Shown: positions 23,941 to 32,222 of the stretch, one piece after another
Position numbering within the stretch: the first letter of the stretch is position 1
How the letters are laid out: the number at the start of each line of letters is the position of its first letter
Origin: Herbiconiux ginsengi
Lineage (GTDB): Bacteria > Actinomycetota > Actinomycetes > Actinomycetales > Microbacteriaceae
Assembly (NCBI RefSeq): GCF_900107435.1
Contig: NZ_FNPZ01000002.1
Location: 62,001 to 126,000, forward strand
Length of the DNA: 64,000 bases
Direction of reading: 5' to 3'
Made by a program: the position numbers and the translations under genes
The notes under the pieces: model-generated
Told to the model about the DNA's origin: nothing
The model's database searches: none
The model's input: only the letters and a program-made list of their open reading frames with translations

Positions 23941-24581
23941 CCGACACCACCCCAATCGCCCCGAAGCAGCTCGTCGCGATCTCCTCGGGCCTCAGCCAGC
24001 CCTCGTCCACCCGGTTGCTGACCGACCGGCTCGCGGATGCGACGGTGGCCGACCTCCGCGACCGCGGCATCGACGTGGAACTGCGCACGATCGAGCTCCG
24101 CGACATCGCCCAGGACATCACGAACAACCTGGTGACCGGCTTCCCGAGCACCAAGCTGCAGAGCGCGCTCGACGCGGTCGCCGGCGCCGACGGGCTGATC
24201 GCGGTGACGCCGATCTTCACCGCCAGCTACAGCGGTCTGTTCAAGTCGTTCTTCGACGTGATCGACAACACCGCCCTCACGGGTCTGCCGACGCTGATCG
24301 CCGCCACCGGCGGAACTCCGCGTCATTCGCTGGCCCTCGAGCACGCCGTGCGCCCGCTGTTCAGCTACCTGCGCGCGCCCGTCATGCCGACCAGCGTCTA
24401 CGCCTCGTCGGAGGACTGGGGGAGCGGAGCCGACGGCGTCGCCTCCCTGCCCGATCGCATCCACCGTGCTGCGAGCGAGCTGGCCGATGCGGTGCAGCGC
24501 TCCGACCGGTCGAGCCGGGTCGTCGACCCCTTCGCCCTCGACGCGTCGTTCAGTCCGGTCGGCGGCTACGGAGCGCAGTAG
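23937..24581 (+). CDS. CE1759-family NADPH-dependent FMN reductase
   Basis: A 214-residue flavodoxin-like reductase. KQLVAISSGLSQPSSTRLL is the phosphate-binding start, ADGLIAVTPIFTASYSGLFK the flavin-ring loop, and LIAATGGTPRHSLALEHAVR a family signature. It provides reduced flavin to the LLM enzyme encoded just before (ATGA overlap). No terminator is seen before the polyketide synthase operon. Confidence 0.92.
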   Translation: MTDTTPIAPKQLVAISSGLSQPSSTRLLTDRLADATVADLRDRGIDVELRTIELRDIAQDITNNLVTGFPSTKLQSALDAVAGADGLIAVTPIFTASYSGLFKSFFDVIDNTALTGLPTLIAATGGTPRHSLALEHAVRPLFSYLRAPVMPTSVYASSEDWGSGADGVASLPDRIHRAASELADAVQRSDRSSRVVDPFALDASFSPVGGYGAQ

Positions 24582-24640
24582 CGCCGACGGATACGAACAG
24601 ATGCGGGCCTCCGGCACCACCCGCATCCGACATTGCTGAG

Positions 24641-24682
24641 ATAGGCCCATGCAGGCACATGATCGTGCTTACATGGGCCTAT
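24641..24682. promoter_or_regulatory. 42-bp dyad overlapping the type III PKS start codon
   Basis: ATAGGCCCATG (24641-24651) and its exact complement (24672-24682) flank an inner pair GCAC/GTGC around ATGATC. The right arm runs into the ATG at 24681 and includes TTACAT (24669-24674), six bases before the start. As DNA it fits a large dimeric operator; as RNA it would hide the start codon. Confidence 0.6.
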
Positions 24683-25931
24683 GGCAGTGAGCGTGCGAAC
24701 CATCCAGACCGCGGTTCCGGCCACGGTGCTGACCCAGCACCTGGTGCGTGACGTCTTCGCCGCCCAGGAGGGGCTGACCCGCCTCGGCCGGCGCCTGGTG
24801 ACGGCGTCGTTCGACGGCTCCGCCATCGAGACCCGCTACTCCGTGATCGACGAGCTCACCCTCGATCGGCAGTTCGACGACCCGCAGTTCTTCGACCTCG
24901 CCTCGGGCGCCCTGCTCGCGCCCTCCACCCGGGTGCGCAACGAGCTTTACATCGAGCGCGCCTCGCTGCTCTACATCGAAGCGGCCCGCAAGGCCCTCGA
25001 CGCGGTGCCCGGCCTCACGGCCGCCGACATCACGCATGTCGTCACCGTCTCGTGCACGGGCTTCTTCGCGCCGGGTCCCGACTACGTGCTGGTGCGCGAG
25101 CTCGGCCTCGCGCCCAGCACCCTGCGCTACCACGTCGGTTTCATGGGCTGCTACGCGGCCTTCCCCGCGCTCCGGATGGCGAAGTCGTTCTGTGAAGCGG
25201 ATCCGGATGCCGTCGTGCTCGTCGTCAGCGCGGAGCTCTGCACCCTGCATGTTCGTTCCTCGAACGAGCCCGACCAGATCGTCGCCTCCTCGGTGTTCGC
25301 CGACGGGGCCGCCGCCGCGATCGTCACCGCACGGGACATGCCCGCCGGGCCCGAAGACGGATTCGTGCTCGACCTCGACTTCTTCGAGAGCGTGCTCACC
25401 CCGGTGGGCGAGCAGGACATGGCGTGGAAGATCGGCGACGAGGGTTTCGAGATGATCCTCAGCTCCTACGTGCCGAAGATCATCGACGAGCACATCACGG
25501 GCGCACTCGAACCACTGCTCGCGCGAGACGCCTCGCTCGGCGCCGAAGCGAGCACCGAGATCGCGCATTGGGCCGTCCATCCGGGCGGGCGGAGCATCCT
25601 CGACAAGGTCGAGTCGAAGCTCGGACTCTCCGAGCAGCAGATGACGGCGTCACGTGAGATCCTGCGCGACTACGGCAACATGTCGAGCGCCACGATCCTG
25701 TTCGTGCTGAAAGCGATCCTCGAGTCCGCCACTCCGCCGAGCGGCGGCGACCGTGTCTGCGCCATGGCGTTCGGGCCCGGGCTCACCGTCGAGACCGGAC
25801 TGATGACCGTGCGCTCGGTGCCCGCGGAGTCATCCATCGAGGTGCCGGTCGAGCGCCCCGCGTCGTCGGTGGCGGCCCGGGAACCGGAGACCGCGACGCC
25901 GCGGGTGCTGGCCGAGGTGTCGGAGGCGTAA
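24681..25931 (+). CDS. Type III polyketide synthase
   Basis: A 416-residue chalcone-synthase-like enzyme. The catalytic triad is complete: Cys157 in VGFMGCYAAF, His300 in WAVHPGG, Asn333 in YGNMSSAT. VTVSCTGFFAPGPDYVLV resembles the bacterial alkylresorcinol/alkylpyrone and THN synthases. It condenses a starter acyl-CoA with malonyl-CoA; the starter cannot be read from sequence. The last 35 residues are an extra tail rich in E, P and A. Methyltransferase and flavin monooxygenase genes follow at once, as in srs-type phenolic lipid or quinone operons. Confidence 0.92.
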   Translation: MAVSVRTIQTAVPATVLTQHLVRDVFAAQEGLTRLGRRLVTASFDGSAIETRYSVIDELTLDRQFDDPQFFDLASGALLAPSTRVRNELYIERASLLYIEAARKALDAVPGLTAADITHVVTVSCTGFFAPGPDYVLVRELGLAPSTLRYHVGFMGCYAAFPALRMAKSFCEADPDAVVLVVSAELCTLHVRSSNEPDQIVASSVFADGAAAAIVTARDMPAGPEDGFVLDLDFFESVLTPVGEQDMAWKIGDEGFEMILSSYVPKIIDEHITGALEPLLARDASLGAEASTEIAHWAVHPGGRSILDKVESKLGLSEQQMTASREILRDYGNMSSATILFVLKAILESATPPSGGDRVCAMAFGPGLTVETGLMTVRSVPAESSIEVPVERPASSVAAREPETATPRVLAEVSEA

Positions 25932-25933
25932 TC

Positions 25934-26668
25934 GTGGCCCGATCGACACTCCGCCGGCGAGCCGTCGACGCGCGCGAGCTGATGGACGACCCGAACTGCG
26001 ACCCGGTTCTGCTCACCCGCACCTACGAGCAGTTCCAGGTCGTGAACGCGATCGTCTCGGGCTGGCACGGCACCTACCGCGACCGCATCCGCCCCCTGCT
26101 CTCGCCGGTGCTCCCCTCGACCCTGCTCGACGTCGGCTGCGGTGGCGGTGACATCGCCCGCGCTCTGGCGCATTGGGCGGCCACCGACGGTCTGCAACTG
26201 CAGGTCACCGGAATCGATCCCGACGCGCGGGCGCTCGATTTCGCGACGCGTACCCCGAATCCCGACGGCGTGCGCTTCCTCCTCGCCGAGAGCAGTGAAC
26301 TGGTGGATGCCGCGCAGCGCTTCGATTTCGTGATCTCGAACCACGTGCTGCATCACTTGAGCGCCGAACGATTCGCCGACCTGCTGATCGACAGCGAACT
26401 GCTCTGCCGCGGACTCGCCCTGCACAGCGACATCCGCCGCAGCGCCGTCGCCTACGGCGTGTTCTCGGTGGGAACGCTCCCGTTCTTCCATCACTCGTAC
26501 ATCCGTGAAGACGGCCTCACCTCCATCCGGCGCAGCTACACCACGGCCGAACTCCGGATCGCGGCCCGCCGCGGCTGGACCGTCGAGGCGCACGCGCCGT
26601 TCCGCAACCTGCTGAGCTATGCCGCGAGCACCGCCGCCCGAAGCGGGGGACCGGAGCCGGATGCATGA
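25934..26668 (+). CDS. Class I SAM-dependent methyltransferase
   Basis: A 244-residue enzyme. The SAM-binding motif I is LLDVGCGGGDIARAL (about 65-79), followed by VTGIDPDARAL and a catalytic segment FDFVISNHVLHHLSAERFADL. It resembles UbiE/UbiG-like methyltransferases acting on aromatic polyketides or quinones. The GTG start lies two bases after the synthase stop, and the 3' end overlaps the monooxygenase by eight bases, so it belongs to this pathway. It probably methylates the polyketide ring or hydroxyl. Confidence 0.88.
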   Translation: MARSTLRRRAVDARELMDDPNCDPVLLTRTYEQFQVVNAIVSGWHGTYRDRIRPLLSPVLPSTLLDVGCGGGDIARALAHWAATDGLQLQVTGIDPDARALDFATRTPNPDGVRFLLAESSELVDAAQRFDFVISNHVLHHLSAERFADLLIDSELLCRGLALHSDIRRSAVAYGVFSVGTLPFFHHSYIREDGLTSIRRSYTTAELRIAARRGWTVEAHAPFRNLLSYAASTAARSGGPEPDA

Positions 26669-27857
26669 CGTCGCCGTGGTGGGTGCGGGGCCGGCCGGGC
26701 TCTTCCTGGCCGCCGCACTCGCCCAGCGCGGCATCGACGTCGTGGTGCTGGAGCGGCGTGGCGGCCCCCGCCTGCACTCGCGCGCCATCGGCATCCATCC
26801 GCCCTCGCTCGCGGCCCTTGACCGTCTCGGCGTGCTCGACGCGGTGCTGGCAGCGGGCGTGCGCATCGACCGCGGCATCCTGCGCATCGACGGCGAGGTC
26901 GTGGCCGAGCTCGAGTTCGGCGGAGTGCCCGAGCCGTTTCCCTTCGTCGTGTCGTTGCCGCAGGTGGCGACCGAGCGCATCCTGAGGTCGCAGCTGGCGA
27001 CGGGGGCGCCGGATGCGCTGCGAGGCGGCGTGCGGGTCGAACGGTTCCAGCACCATGCGGGCGGCGTCGCGGTGCTCGGACACACGGCGCGAGGCGACGG
27101 GCTGCGGGTCGATGCCCGGTTGGTGGTGGGGGCCGACGGACCACTCAGTCTGGTGCGGGCGGCGGCGCGCATCCGCGACACCGTGTATCCGTACCCGTAC
27201 CGCTATGTGATGGGCGACGTGATCGATCAGACGTCCGAAGGCCCGGTGGCGGTGTTGCACCTGCATCCGAAGGGCATCGTGGAGTCGTTCCCGTTGCCGG
27301 GCGGGCGGCGTCGCTGGGTGACGCACCTGCCCGCCGGCATCGCATCGCCGGATGGTGCCCTGCCGGATTCGGGGGAGACCAACGACCCAGGGGTGGCTGC
27401 GGAGCTCTCGCGGCTGATCCTCGAGCGCACGGGAATCGTGACCGATCCGCGCACCTCCACCATGACGAGCGTGTTCGGCGTGCGCCGTCGCACGGTGCCG
27501 CGGATGGGCGACGGCCGGATGCTGCTGATCGGCGACGCCGCGCACGAGGTGAGCCCGATCGGCGGGCAGGGCATGAACCTCGGGTGGCTCGACGCGGAGG
27601 CGCTGGCCGGGTTGATGCCCGAACTGCTCGCGGCTCCGAAGAGCGCCCGCTCCCGTGCTTCGGGGCTGCTGCGCGACTTCGAACGCACCCGCCTGCGGTC
27701 GGCGGCTCGGGCTTCGCGCACGGCGGAGTTCAACATGCTCATGGGGCGGCCGACCTCGGCCCTGGGCTTCGCCGCGCGCCGCCTCGTGGTGCGCGCGGCG
27801 GCGGCCCCGGCCCTGCACGACCGCCTGGCCAGGGCCTTCACCATGCACAGTCTCTGA
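26661..27857 (+). CDS. FAD-dependent aromatic monooxygenase
   Basis: A 398-residue flavoprotein hydroxylase. GAGPAGL (8-14) is the dinucleotide site, VLERRGGPRLHSRAIGIHP follows, ARLVVGADGPLSLVRAA is the middle DG motif, and LLIGDAAHEVSPIGGQGMNL (about 289-308) is the GD motif. These are class A hydroxylases such as SrsC-like enzymes that turn a resorcinol ring into a hydroquinone or quinone. It is the last gene of the type III PKS operon. ATG at 26661 is favoured because it begins two residues before the beta strand of the FAD fold. Confidence 0.9.
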   Translation: MHDVAVVGAGPAGLFLAAALAQRGIDVVVLERRGGPRLHSRAIGIHPPSLAALDRLGVLDAVLAAGVRIDRGILRIDGEVVAELEFGGVPEPFPFVVSLPQVATERILRSQLATGAPDALRGGVRVERFQHHAGGVAVLGHTARGDGLRVDARLVVGADGPLSLVRAAARIRDTVYPYPYRYVMGDVIDQTSEGPVAVLHLHPKGIVESFPLPGGRRRWVTHLPAGIASPDGALPDSGETNDPGVAAELSRLILERTGIVTDPRTSTMTSVFGVRRRTVPRMGDGRMLLIGDAAHEVSPIGGQGMNLGWLDAEALAGLMPELLAAPKSARSRASGLLRDFERTRLRSAARASRTAEFNMLMGRPTSALGFAARRLVVRAAAAPALHDRLARAFTMHSL

Positions 27858-27954
27858 TCGTTCCGCGCGACAGATGTCGAGTCGTGCCTTGTTCGGGGGT
27901 GCTGGCTCTGCCAAACTGACCTCGAGACAGGGCACGGCGAGACGAAGGATGGTC

Positions 27955-28407
27955 ATGGGTCTGTTCGGTAAATCGAAGAATGCGTTCGGCGGGCACGACA
28001 TGGCGGCCCAGGCGGCCGCCGCGCAGGCGATGGCCGATCAGGCCCTGCGCGACGCGGGTTACAGCGACGGGGGTCCGGTCACGATGGCCAACGCCGGAGC
28101 GGTGGGCGCGCAGATGTCGGCCGATCACGACGTGCTGAACGCGTACGGCCAGGAGCTCAATCGCATCATCGCGATCGGCGCGCCCGGCTCATCCGTCATC
28201 CGCAGCGCGGTCGACACGGGGGAGCGCACCTCGGGCAACCCCTGGTACCAGCTCGAGATCGAGGTGACGCTGCCGGGCCAGGCGCCCTACACGGTCTCGA
28301 AGCGCGAGATGGTGCCGCCTCAGTTCCTCGCGAACTACGCCGAGGGCACCGCTCACACCGTGGCCGTCGATCCGGCGAACCCGCAGGCGATCGCCCTCAC
28401 CAGCTGA
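27955..28407 (+). CDS. Unknown protein, paralogue of the next gene
   Basis: A 150-residue protein beginning MGLFGKSKNAFGG, with an Ala/Gln-rich helix (AAQAAAAQAMADQALRDAG), then a beta-rich C-terminal half YQLEIEVTLPGQAPYTV and TAHTVAVDPANPQAIAL. ATG at 27955 has AAGGA five bases upstream; ATG at 27949 is less likely. The C-terminal half is related to that of the gene at 28420, with the same pattern of 'V-LPG..PY' and a final 'V-P-....LL/M'. No signal peptide or membrane helix. I do not recognise a function. Confidence 0.7.
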   Translation: MGLFGKSKNAFGGHDMAAQAAAAQAMADQALRDAGYSDGGPVTMANAGAVGAQMSADHDVLNAYGQELNRIIAIGAPGSSVIRSAVDTGERTSGNPWYQLEIEVTLPGQAPYTVSKREMVPPQFLANYAEGTAHTVAVDPANPQAIALTS

Positions 28408-28419
28408 GCGGGTGCGCTG

Positions 28420-28842
28420 ATGGGTGTCTTCAACGACGTGTGGCGGCTCGTCAAAGCCGGCGCCGAGCAGACGGCGCGCACCGATTACGCCGAGAACCTG
28501 CGGCAGTCGGCCGACCTCGCCGAGCAGTTCGCCGGTGCAGACCCCAATGCGCCGATCGGCACCCACGGTGCCGCAGCGGCGAATCCGTTCGTGAACATGA
28601 GCATGTTCGCGTCGATGATCCAGGGCTCGGGCACCGTCGTCGCCCTGCACGACACCGGCGGCCGGATCGGTCTCGACACGATCTACGCGGTCGACCTCGA
28701 CATCACGCTGCCGGGCGCCGAGCCGTACCGCACCGTCTACAAGACCGTGATCGCGCAGGCCGCGCTCCCGAATTGGCAGCCGGGTGCGATGTACCCGTTC
28801 CGGGTGAGCCCCACCGATCGTGACTCGGTGATGCTGGGCTGA
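28420..28842 (+). CDS. Unknown protein, paralogue of the previous gene
   Basis: A 140-residue protein: a charged N-terminal helix (VFNDVWRLVKAGAEQTARTD), a small linker, then YAVDLDITLPGAEPYRTVYK and QPGAMYPFRVSPTDRDSVML. Twelve bases separate it from its paralogue. The C-terminal halves probably share a small beta-barrel fold seen in other actinobacterial proteins of this kind. No known function. Confidence 0.7.
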   Translation: MGVFNDVWRLVKAGAEQTARTDYAENLRQSADLAEQFAGADPNAPIGTHGAAAANPFVNMSMFASMIQGSGTVVALHDTGGRIGLDTIYAVDLDITLPGAEPYRTVYKTVIAQAALPNWQPGAMYPFRVSPTDRDSVMLG

Positions 28843-28877
28843 GCTGCCGGCGTTCGCGCCCACGGCAGAATAGACCC

Positions 28878-29465
28878 ATGAACCTCACCCGCCGATGGAA
28901 ACCGTTCTGGCGCTGGGAGGCCTTTCTCTTCGCGATGGTGCTCGTTCTGGCGATCGCCGCGAGCTTCGTGACCCGCGCCGACTGGCCGGTGGTGGGCCCG
29001 ATCCTCGGGATCGTGCTGCTCGTGCTCGCCGTCGTGATCGCGGTGCTGCTGTTGTTGCCGCTGTTCCACCGCAACGGCCGTGACAGCGAGAACACGCGCA
29101 AGAGTCTCGAGGGCGTCGAGCTGCTCGAGGTCGAACCGGAGAAGACGCTTCGGGTGGTCGAATCCGACCGGCGGCAGAACGCGATCGACGCGGCCCGCGC
29201 GAAGACCACCGGTCCGCTCTCTGCGGTGCTCACTCCGGATGCGAGTCGCTGGCTCGGCCGGGAACTGCGCGTGGCCGTCGATCTGATCGCGGGCGACGGC
29301 CAGATCTACCGCGCCGGCTTCGTGCCCCGCGAGGTCGACATCGAGCTGGGAACCGAGCTCCGAGCCCTCGCGGCACGCCGGGCGGCCATCGTCGTGCCCG
29401 TGACCATCACCGGATCGGGCCGGCCGTTCACGGTCGATTTCGGGCTCGGCCCCATCCCGGCCTGA
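28878..29465 (+). CDS. Membrane-anchored protein of unknown function
   Basis: A 195-residue protein with two N-terminal transmembrane helices (about 15-32 and 40-62) and a soluble C-terminal domain containing TLRVVESDRRQNAIDAARAK and REVDIELGTELRALAARRAA. The helices are joined by TRADWPVV. CAGAAT lies six bases before the ATG. It follows the two unknown soluble proteins in the same direction, so they may act together. No family was recognised. Confidence 0.65.
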   Translation: MNLTRRWKPFWRWEAFLFAMVLVLAIAASFVTRADWPVVGPILGIVLLVLAVVIAVLLLLPLFHRNGRDSENTRKSLEGVELLEVEPEKTLRVVESDRRQNAIDAARAKTTGPLSAVLTPDASRWLGRELRVAVDLIAGDGQIYRAGFVPREVDIELGTELRALAARRAAIVVPVTITGSGRPFTVDFGLGPIPA

Positions 29466-29517
29466 GTGCCGGCTGCACACGCGGCGAGCGTTCCTCGGTT
29501 CCCGCGCCCCCGCCTGT

Positions 29518-29759
29518 TAGGATGGAGAGGTTGAGAGCAGGCTGGCAGGAAGCTGGTCCTCGGTGGTGGATTTCCGAATCGCGCGTTCCTGAAGAGCGTG
29601 GGCGTCGGAGGCCTTCTACTGGTGGCCAGCATGTGTTCATTCACAGCGTCGCCCTTCCACACACGTAACGGCACGTTTCGCCTGCCGTCATGCCTGCTCC
29701 CACGCGAGGAGTCGCACGCCCACACGGGGCCGCGACGCTAAACAAAGGAGACAGACCTC
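29518..29759 (+). promoter_or_regulatory. pnp promoter and structured leader
   Basis: TAGGAT (29518-29523) starts a leader of about 230 bases. GCTGGC (29541-29546) pairs with 29625-29630, and inner segments GGAAG and CCTC can pair with GAGG and TTCT, giving an extended stem. PNPase genes in other bacteria are autoregulated through such a leader stem that is cut and then degraded. AAAGGAG lies before the TTG start. Confidence 0.5.
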
Positions 29760-32051
29760 TTGGAAGGTCCTGAAATCAAATTCGCCGAAGCCGTTCTCGA
29801 CAACGGCAAGTACGGCACCCGCACGGTTCGCTTCGAGACCGGCCGCCTCGCGCAGCAGGCCCAGGGCGCCGTCGCCGCTTACCTCGACGAAGAGACCATG
29901 CTTCTCTCCGCCACGAGCGTGAGCAAGCACCCGAAAGACAACTTCGACTTCTTCCCGCTGACGATCGACGTCGAAGAGCGTTCCTACGCCGCCGGCAAGA
30001 TCCCCGGCTCGTTCTTCCGCCGCGAGGGCCGCCCCTCGACCGAGGCCATCCTGGTCTGCCGTCTGATCGACCGGCCGCTGCGTCCGTCGTTCGTCAACGG
30101 CCTCCGCAACGAGGTCCAGGTCGTCATCACCGTTCTGAGCATCGCTCCCGACGAGTTCTACGACTCGCTGGCGATCAACGCGGCATCCGCCTCGTCGCAG
30201 ATCTCGGGCATCCCGTTCTCGGGCCCCATCGGCGGCGTGCGCCTCGCGCTCATGCCCGGCTACGGCACCGAGCCCGACCAGTGGATCGCATTCCCGAAGT
30301 ACTCGCAGCTCGAGGAGGCCGTGTTCGACCTCGTCGTGGCCGGCCGGGTCGTCACCAACAAAGACGGCAGCCAGGATGTCGCGATCATGATGGTCGAGGC
30401 CGAGGCCACCGAGAACAGCTGGAACCTCATCAAGGGCGGCGCCACCAAGCCGAGCGAGTCGGTCGTGGCCGAGGGCCTCGAGGCCGCCAAGCCCTTCATC
30501 AAGCAGCTCGTCGAGGCTCAGGCCTCGATGGCTCAGCAGGCCAACAAGGCGGTGCAGGAGTACCCCGTGTTCCTGCCCTACACCCAGGCCGGTTACGACG
30601 CCGTCGCGGCTCTCGCCTACGACGAGCTGGTGGGCATCTACCAGATCGCCGACAAGATCGAGCGCCAGAACGCCGACGACGCGCTGAAAGACCGCGTCAA
30701 GGCCGCCATCGCTGCGAAGGTCGAAGCGGGCGAGCTCGACGCCGACATCCTGCCGACGGTCTCGGCCGCCTACAAGTCGGTCACCAAGGTGGTCGTGCGC
30801 GGTCGCATCCTGAAGGACGGCGTGCGCATCGACGGCCGTGGGCTCGCGGACATCCGCCCGCTCGACGCCGAGGTCGCGGTCATCCCGCGCGTGCACGGTT
30901 CGGCGATCTTCCAGCGCGGAGAGACCCAGATCCTGGGTGTCACCACGCTGAACATGCTCAAGATGGAGCAGCAGATCGACTCGCTGAGCCCGATCACGAA
31001 GAAGCGCTACCTGCACCACTACAACTTCCCGCCCTACTCGACCGGTGAGACCGGCCGCGTGGGTTCGCCGAAGCGTCGCGAGATCGGGCACGGCTTCCTG
31101 GCCGAGCGCGCCCTCGTGCCGGTGCTGCCTTCGCGCGAGGAGTTCCCGTACGCCATCCGTCAGGTGTCGGAGGCCCTCGGGTCGAACGGTTCCACCTCGA
31201 TGGGTTCCGTCTGTGCCTCCACCCTGTCGCTCCTCAACGCCGGTGTGCCGCTGCGCGCCCCGGTCGCGGGCATCGCCATGGGCCTGGTGTCGGATGAGGT
31301 CGACGGCGAGACGCGCTACGCGGCTCTCACCGACATCCTCGGCGCCGAAGACGCTCTGGGCGACATGGACTTCAAGGTCGCCGGAACCAGCGAGTTCATC
31401 ACCGCGATCCAGCTCGACACGAAGCTCGACGGCATCCCGACCTCGGTTCTGGACGGCGCTCTCAAGCAGGCCAAGGCCGCTCGCGACGCGATCCTCAACG
31501 TGATCAACGCCGCGATCGACGCGCCCGACGAGATGGCCCCGACCGCGCCCCGCGTGATCTCGGTGCAGATCCCCGTCGACAAGATCGGCGAGCTGATCGG
31601 CCCGAAGGGCAAGACGATCAACGCCATCCAAGACGAGACCGGCGCCGACATCTCGATCGAGGAAGACGGCACCGTGTACATCGGCGCCGTCGACGGTCCG
31701 TCGGCCGAGGCCGCGCGCCAGCAGGTCAACGCCATCGCGAACCCGCAGAACCCGGAGATCGGCGAGCAGTTCCTCGGAACCGTCGTCAAGCTCGCCACGT
31801 TCGGCGCGTTCATCTCCCTGCTCCCGGGCAAGGACGGCCTGCTGCACATCTCCGAGGTGCGCAAGCTCGCCGGTGGCAAGCGTGTCGAGAACGTCGAAGA
31901 CGTGCTGGGCGTCGGCCAGAAGATCCTCGTGGAGATCACGAAGATCGACGACCGTGGAAAGCTGTCGCTCGCCCCGGTTCTCGCCGAGGCCGCCGACACC
32001 GAGGGCTCCGCTGCGCACAGCGAGGGCCCGGAGGCTCCCGCCGAAGGTTAG
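29760..32051 (+). CDS. pnp: Polyribonucleotide nucleotidyltransferase (PNPase)
   Basis: A 763-residue phosphorolytic 3'-5' exoribonuclease. Two RNase PH domains are visible (first with [20 protein letters not shown], second with [17 protein letters not shown] and [19 protein letters not shown]), then a KH domain with [19 protein letters not shown] (about 612-630) and an S1 domain (about 660-735, [20 protein letters not shown]). It degrades mRNA as a trimer. The start is TTG with AAAGGAG upstream. The M16 peptidase gene follows after a strong terminator-like hairpin. Confidence 0.98.
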   Translation: MEGPEIKFAEAVLDNGKYGTRTVRFETGRLAQQAQGAVAAYLDEETMLLSATSVSKHPKDNFDFFPLTIDVEERSYAAGKIPGSFFRREGRPSTEAILVCRLIDRPLRPSFVNGLRNEVQVVITVLSIAPDEFYDSLAINAASASSQISGIPFSGPIGGVRLALMPGYGTEPDQWIAFPKYSQLEEAVFDLVVAGRVVTNKDGSQDVAIMMVEAEATENSWNLIKGGATKPSESVVAEGLEAAKPFIKQLVEAQASMAQQANKAVQEYPVFLPYTQAGYDAVAALAYDELVGIYQIADKIERQNADDALKDRVKAAIAAKVEAGELDADILPTVSAAYKSVTKVVVRGRILKDGVRIDGRGLADIRPLDAEVAVIPRVHGSAIFQRGETQILGVTTLNMLKMEQQIDSLSPITKKRYLHHYNFPPYSTGETGRVGSPKRREIGHGFLAERALVPVLPSREEFPYAIRQVSEALGSNGSTSMGSVCASTLSLLNAGVPLRAPVAGIAMGLVSDEVDGETRYAALTDILGAEDALGDMDFKVAGTSEFITAIQLDTKLDGIPTSVLDGALKQAKAARDAILNVINAAIDAPDEMAPTAPRVISVQIPVDKIGELIGPKGKTINAIQDETGADISIEEDGTVYIGAVDGPSAEAARQQVNAIANPQNPEIGEQFLGTVVKLATFGAFISLLPGKDGLLHISEVRKLAGGKRVENVEDVLGVGQKILVEITKIDDRGKLSLAPVLAEAADTEGSAAHSEGPEAPAEG

Positions 32052-32070
32052 GTTCTACTCAGCTCCATCC

Positions 32071-32105
32071 GGATGCCCGTCCCACCACCCGTGGGGCGGG
32101 CATCC
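32071..32105. terminator. pnp terminator hairpin
   Basis: GGATGCCCGTCCCAC (32071-32085) pairs with 32091-32105, with one G-U pair and a CACCC-type loop, 20 bases after the pnp stop. GTCGTTCT follows. Confidence 0.7.
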
Positions 32106-32222
32106 GTCGTTCTGGCCACGGGTACGGGGGTGCCGCCTCGCCCTTCCCGGGTCGTCGAGCGCGGCCCGCGGCTTGCCATCTCCTCCTCGCCTTCTTGGGA
32201 GGACGGGCGGGTAGGGTAGAGC

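Noticed and set aside
32120-32222. Further copy of the dispersed repeat before the M16 gene
   Set aside because: Only short pieces such as GGGTCGTCGAG resemble the repeat flank; the hairpin core is absent.
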